Assembly: GCF_947500995.1 (NCBI RefSeq)
Contig: NZ_CANMUA010000009.1
Location: forward strand, 1 to 64,000
Source of the DNA: an uncultured Serinicoccus sp.
GTDB taxonomy: Bacteria; Actinomycetota; Actinomycetes; Actinomycetales; Dermatophilaceae
Reading direction: 5' to 3'
DNA: 64,000 nt
Numbering within the stretch: position 1 is the stretch's first letter; every line of letters starts with the position of its first letter. The notes under the pieces were generated by a model. It was not told where the DNA came from, did no database searches, and saw only the letters and a program-made list of their open reading frames with translations. A program made the position numbers and the translations under genes. This document shows, one piece after another, positions 60,368 to 64,000 of this stretch.

Positions 60368-61561
60368 GTGCCGGTGGGACCGATCAATGAGCTCTGGGAG
60401 ATCCTGACCCTCGTCACCGTCGTGGTGCTCGGGGGTCTCGCGCTGCTGGTCGCGCTGGTGCGCGGGCGTGGCGGTGACACCGCCACCCTGGACGGCGCGG
60501 GGCGCCAGGAGGGGGACGCCCCCGAGGGGGACGTCCTCGTCGAGGAGCCTCCCGCCCCGAGCGGCGAGGTCGAGAACCGTGGTGGCGGGGTCGCGGTCGA
60601 GGAGCCCGAGGCGCCGGCGCCCACCCTCGAGCGCCCCGACTCCGCGCGCGGCCGGCTCCAGCGGCTGCGGGCCCGCCTGGCCCGCTCCAACAGCGCCATC
60701 GGGCAGGCGCTGCTCTCGCTGCTCTCCCGCGGCGGGCTGGACGAGCAGGCGTGGGAGGACGTCGAGGACACCCTGCTGGCCTCGGACCTCGGGGTGGAGG
60801 CGACCCAGGAGCTCGTCGACTCCCTGCGCACCCGGGTCAAGGTGGAGGGCACCAATGACCCCCAGCAGGTGCGGCAGTGGCTCTACGACGACCTGCTGCG
60901 CCTCGTGGACCCGTCGCTGGACCGGCGCATCGCGGCGAGCCGCACGGGGGAGCACCCCGCGGTCATCCTCGTGGTGGGCGTCAACGGCACCGGCAAGACG
61001 ACGACGGTGGGCAAGCTCGGTCGGGTGCTCGTCGCCGAGGACAAGGACGTCCTCTTCGGTGCGGCGGACACCTTCCGAGCCGCGGCCGCCGACCAGCTGC
61101 AGACCTGGGGGGAGCGGGTGGGCGTGCCCACCGTGCGCTCGCACGCCGAGGGCGCCGATCCCGCCTCCGTGGCGTTCGACGCGGTGAAGGGCGGGGTCGA
61201 GGCGGAGGTGGACGTCGTCCTCGTCGACACCGCGGGCCGCCTCCACACCAAGCGGGGGCTCATGGACGAGCTCGGCAAGATCAAGAGGGTCGTGGAGAAG
61301 GTCGCCCCGGTGGGCGAGGTGCTGCTCGTCCTGGATGCGACGACCGGGCAGAACGGCATGCGGCAGGCCGAGGAGTTCGCCCGGGAGGTCGCGATCACGG
61401 GCATCGTCCTGACCAAGATGGACGGCACCGCCAAGGGCGGCATCGTCGTCAACGTGCAGCGCAAGCTCGGGGTCCCCGTCAAGCTCATCGGCCTGGGGGA
61501 GGGCCCGGACGACCTGGCGCCGTTCGACGCGGAGGCCTTCGTCGCGGCGATCGTCGGCTGA
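60368..61561 (+). CDS. ftsY: Signal recognition particle receptor FtsY
   Basis: A 397-residue SRP receptor GTPase. An N-terminal hydrophobic helix (about 10-31) anchors it, as is typical in actinobacteria, followed by a short acidic A domain. The NG domain has G1 GVNGTGKTTT (204-213), DTAGRLHTK and TKMDGTAKGG. It docks Ffh-ribosome complexes to the membrane. GTG 60368 or GTG 60374. Its stop lies in the first unit of an 8-bp repeat. Confidence 0.96.
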   Translation: MPVGPINELWEILTLVTVVVLGGLALLVALVRGRGGDTATLDGAGRQEGDAPEGDVLVEEPPAPSGEVENRGGGVAVEEPEAPAPTLERPDSARGRLQRLRARLARSNSAIGQALLSLLSRGGLDEQAWEDVEDTLLASDLGVEATQELVDSLRTRVKVEGTNDPQQVRQWLYDDLLRLVDPSLDRRIAASRTGEHPAVILVVGVNGTGKTTTVGKLGRVLVAEDKDVLFGAADTFRAAAADQLQTWGERVGVPTVRSHAEGADPASVAFDAVKGGVEAEVDVVLVDTAGRLHTKRGLMDELGKIKRVVEKVAPVGEVLLVLDATTGQNGMRQAEEFAREVAITGIVLTKMDGTAKGGIVVNVQRKLGVPVKLIGLGEGPDDLAPFDAEAFVAAIVG

Positions 61562-61603
61562 CCGGCTGACCGGCTGACCGGCTGACCGGCCGACCGGCTG
61601 ACC
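61556..61603. repeat. 8-bp tandem repeat at the ftsY stop, six units
   Basis: Six units of GGCTGACC (one GGCCGACC) from 61556 to 61603. The TGA stop of ftsY lies in unit 1, and TGA recurs in each unit, so a change in number would hardly affect the protein. Confidence 0.9.
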
Positions 61604-61623
61604 GCCGGCCACTCTTGGCCAGG

Positions 61624-61665
61624 ACCTGTTCCGGTGCCGTGCTGCATCACGGCGCCGGAACAGGT
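61624..61665. terminator. Strong hairpin between convergent ftsY and MpaB-like genes
   Basis: An 18-bp stem, ACCTGTTCCGG-T-GCCGTG against CACGGC-GCCGGAACAGGT, with one T/G mismatch and a 6-nt loop CTGCAT. It lies between convergent genes and probably ends both transcripts. Confidence 0.8.
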
Positions 61666-61670
61666 TCGCG

Positions 61671-62612
61671 CTACGAGTCGTGAACCGGGCCGGTCCGGTC
61701 CACCACGGCTGAGCTGGTCGGAGCGTTCCGGGGGTCCTCCGGGCTCGCCAGCGCCCATCCGACCGCGGCGGTGCCGAGCCGGCCCAGCGGGTCCAGGAGG
61801 GTCAGGGCGGCCGGCTCGAGCGGGCGCAGGGGGCCGGGCAGGTGCAGGTCGAGCAGGTCACGGGCATACCCCGGCAGCAGGGTGAGCGCCCCCGCGGCCA
61901 GCATCCAGAAGCCCGGTCGGGCGGTCCACGGGAGCGGCGGCTCGGCCAGCAGGAACCGGGCCACGTCCCGTGCCCCGTCGCTGGCCTCCAGCTCGGGGCG
62001 GTATGCCGTGAGCGCCTGCTCGAGCTCCTCGACCGACCGTGGTGGGTCGAGGACACCGAGCTGCCCGGCGGCCCACGAGGTCTGCGCCACGTAGGTGTCG
62101 GCCTCGGTCGCCGTCAGCGGCGTGCGGGCGTAGTGCTGGTGGGCGCGCAGGAAACTGTCGATCTCCGCGACGTGCACCCAGCGCAGCAGGTGGCTGTCGG
62201 TGGCGGCGTACGGGCGACCGTCGGCGGCGGTGCCGACGACGGTCCGGTGCACCCGGTTGATCCGGTCGAGGACCCGCTCTGCCGCGTCGACCGGGCCGTA
62301 GGTCGTCATCGCGATGAACTCGCTGGTGCGCTGCAGCCGCCCCCACGGGTCGCCGCGGTAGCCGGAGTGCTGACCGACCCCCGCCATGGCCAGCGGGTGC
62401 AACGACTGGAGGAGCAGCGCGCGGATGCCGCCGGCATACATCCCCCCGTGCCCGTGGACCCGGCAGATCGGGTCGTGGGGGGCGAAGCGGCGGGGCCCCG
62501 GGGCGAGCCAGACGGCCTGGGCCCGGCGCGGGGCGTCGGCCCCGGCGACCCGGTCCCGCAGCGCCAGCGACAGGCGGCGACGCGCGGCGGCGGTGAGGTC
62601 GGAGGGGGTCAC
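61671..62612 (-). CDS. MpaB-like oxygenase (DUF2236)
   Basis: A 313-residue DUF2236/MpaB family protein. The family core includes HGHGGMYAGGIRALLLQSLHPLAMAGV near residue 55-80 and FIAMTTYG; the two histidine-containing segments (HSLH-type and WVHVAEIDSF) are the expected heme/metal region. MpaB-type oxygenases cleave hydrocarbon chains or polymers; here the substrate is unknown. GTG 62612 is the start. It lies on the opposite strand between ftsY and ffh, which are more often close. Confidence 0.88.
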   Translation of the reverse strand: MTPSDLTAAARRRLSLALRDRVAGADAPRRAQAVWLAPGPRRFAPHDPICRVHGHGGMYAGGIRALLLQSLHPLAMAGVGQHSGYRGDPWGRLQRTSEFIAMTTYGPVDAAERVLDRINRVHRTVVGTAADGRPYAATDSHLLRWVHVAEIDSFLRAHQHYARTPLTATEADTYVAQTSWAAGQLGVLDPPRSVEELEQALTAYRPELEASDGARDVARFLLAEPPLPWTARPGFWMLAAGALTLLPGYARDLLDLHLPGPLRPLEPAALTLLDPLGRLGTAAVGWALASPEDPRNAPTSSAVVDRTGPVHDS

Positions 62613-62693
62613 GGGTCCAGTATGCGGACGCCCCGGGCCGGTGGCGCGGCGGCCGGCGGTGGACGGGCGACGCGGCGGCGGTGCACCGGCACG

Positions 62694-62699
62694 TATCCT
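62694..62699 (+). promoter_or_regulatory. -10 box TATCCT of ffh
   Basis: TATCCT ends 7 nt before GTG 62707; leaderless mRNA expected. Confidence 0.5.
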
Positions 62700-62706
62700 T
62701 GGGCGG

Positions 62707-64000
62707 GTGTTCACCAGCCTCTCCGACCGCCTGACGCAGACCTTCCGCAACCTCAAGCGCAAGGGCACCGTCACCGAGTCCGACCTCAACTCGACCATCC
62801 GCGACATCCGGATGGCGCTGCTGGACGCGGACGTCGCGCTGCCGGTGGTCAAGGAGTTCACCGGTCGGATCCGGGAGCGCGGGCTGGGCGCGGAGGTGCA
62901 CCAGGCGCTCAACCCGGCCCAGCAGATCGTCAAGATCGTCAACGAGGAGCTCGTCGCGATCCTCGGGGGGCAGACGCGCCGGCTCAACCTGGCCAAGAAC
63001 CCGCCGACCGTCATCATGCTGGCCGGTCTGCAGGGATCGGGCAAGACGACCTTCGCGGGCAAGCTGGGCAAGTGGCTGGCCGACCAGGGGCACACCCCCC
63101 TGCTCGTCGCCGCCGACCTGCAGCGACCCAACGCCGTCACCCAGCTGGAGGTGGTCGGTCAGCGTGCCGGTGTCCCGGTCTTCGCGCCCGAGCGCGGCAA
63201 CATCTTCGGCCACGACGCCGCGATGGACTCGGGGGAGGGGACCCGGTCCTTCGGTGACCCGGTCGACGTCGCCGTCGACGGTGTCGAGGAGGCGCGGCGC
63301 AGGAGCCACGACGTGGTCATCATCGACACCGCGGGCCGGCTCGCGGTCGACGTCGACCTCATGCGGCAGGCGCACGACATCCGGCTGGAGACCCGGGCCG
63401 ACGAGGTGCTCTTCGTCATCGACGCGATGATCGGTCAGGCGGCCGTGGAGACGGCCAAGGCCTTCGCCGACGGCGTCGGGATCACCGGCTCGGTGCTCTC
63501 CAAGCTGGACGGCGACGCGCGCGGTGGTGCTGCGCTCTCCGTGGCGACGGTGACCGGGCAGCCGATCCTCTTCGCGTCGACCGGTGAGGGCGTCAAGGAC
63601 ATCGAGCTGTTCCACCCCGACCGGATGGCCTCGCGCATCCTCGACATGGGTGACGTCCTGACCCTCATCGAGCAGGCCGAGCAGGCCTTCGACCAGGCGC
63701 AGGCGAAGGAGATGACCCGCAAGTTCCTCTCCGACGAGGACTTCACCTTCGACGACTTCCTCGAGCAGATGTCGGCCATCAAGCGGATGGGCTCGCTCAA
63801 GCAGATGCTGGGCATGATGCCGGGGATGCAGGGCATGAAGGCGCAGCTGGACTCCCTGGACGAGCGGGAGTTCGACCGGGTCGAGGCCATGGTCCGGTCC
63901 ATGACGCCGCTGGAGCGAGGTCACCCGAAGATCATCAACGGCTCGCGGCGCGCCAGGATCGCCCGGGGCTCCGGCGTGAGCGTCGGCGAGGTCAACCAGC
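62707..64000 (+). CDS. ffh: Signal recognition particle protein Ffh (partial, runs off the window)
   Basis: The first 431 codons of the SRP GTPase. NG domain: G1 LAGLQGSGKTT, DLQRPNAV, IDTAGRL, SKLDGDARGG. The M domain begins around residue 325 with methionine-rich helices (MGSLKQMLGMMPGMQGM) that bind 4.5S RNA and signal peptides. A segment of roughly 15-18 residues between APERGN and GDPVDVA (about 163-180) is longer than in many Ffh proteins. GTG 62707 is the start with -10 TATCCT just before it. The C-terminus lies beyond 64000. Confidence 0.96.
   Translation, partial: MFTSLSDRLTQTFRNLKRKGTVTESDLNSTIRDIRMALLDADVALPVVKEFTGRIRERGLGAEVHQALNPAQQIVKIVNEELVAILGGQTRRLNLAKNPPTVIMLAGLQGSGKTTFAGKLGKWLADQGHTPLLVAADLQRPNAVTQLEVVGQRAGVPVFAPERGNIFGHDAAMDSGEGTRSFGDPVDVAVDGVEEARRRSHDVVIIDTAGRLAVDVDLMRQAHDIRLETRADEVLFVIDAMIGQAAVETAKAFADGVGITGSVLSKLDGDARGGAALSVATVTGQPILFASTGEGVKDIELFHPDRMASRILDMGDVLTLIEQAEQAFDQAQAKEMTRKFLSDEDFTFDDFLEQMSAIKRMGSLKQMLGMMPGMQGMKAQLDSLDEREFDRVEAMVRSMTPLERGHPKIINGSRRARIARGSGVSVGEVNQ

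Noticed and set aside
61556-61603. Phase-variation repeat controlling ftsY
   Set aside because: It lies at and after the stop codon and every unit contains TGA, so slippage would not switch the protein on or off.

Overview
The window is high-GC actinobacterial chromosome, most likely Micrococcales near Intrasporangiaceae/Ornithinimicrobiaceae (inference from gene content; no 16S gene is present). Pointers are third-codon G/C, many GTG starts, ATGA/GTGA overlaps, a cofC gene for coenzyme F420, ClpS-DUF2017 and helicase-DUF3039 neighbours, and the order rpmB, yloV, recG, rsmD, coaD, yceD, rpmF, rnc, mutM, acyP, smc, ftsY, ffh. The last gene, ffh, runs off the right edge.

Layout. 0-7.6 kb: an accessory-looking, less GC-rich segment with an MNT/HEPN toxin-antitoxin pair, a membrane protein divergent from a LuxR-type two-component system, a TetR/oxidoreductase divergon with clear GTAC palindromes, and a membrane-anchored serine beta-lactamase-like hydrolase. 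7.7-10.8 kb: an arsenic operon (arsI, acr3, two arsC) divergent from arsR over a repeated operator. 10.9-15.8 kb: a PucR regulator convergent with a three-gene operon (M20 peptidase, GNAT acyltransferase, enolase-superfamily racemase) that fits the N-succinyl-amino-acid route from D- to L-amino acids. 16-18.9 kb: an overlapping cassette of DUF1269, HerA-like ATPase, DUF6325 and SHOCT proteins. 19-24.6 kb: thioredoxin and a complete peptide/nickel-class ABC importer. 24.6-33.5 kb: malic enzyme, VanZ-like, YqgE, DUF3039, a DEAD helicase, an AbiEi/DUF559-like protein, a P450 and an RDD protein, with several intergenic repeat families. 33.6-45.2 kb: NAD salvage (pncA, pncB), clpS, gltX, two tRNAs, HU, cofC, acyltransferase, gpsA, ddl, thiL, rpmB. 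45.5-64 kb: the conserved recG-to-ffh housekeeping region.

The signals least explained by known genes are at DNA level: (1) an octamer GGTATGCC/GGCATACC, about two dozen exact copies from 8.4 kb onward and none before, written even with rare TAT, GCA and ATA codons; (2) a TGTGCA-containing intergenic element in three copies around the AbiEi/DUF559 and P450 genes; (3) 22-bp tandem arrays of one family at two distant loci in opposite orientation; (4) a two-copy intergenic hairpin; (5) a recurring TANNNT -10 box 5-10 nt before start codons, implying many leaderless mRNAs.
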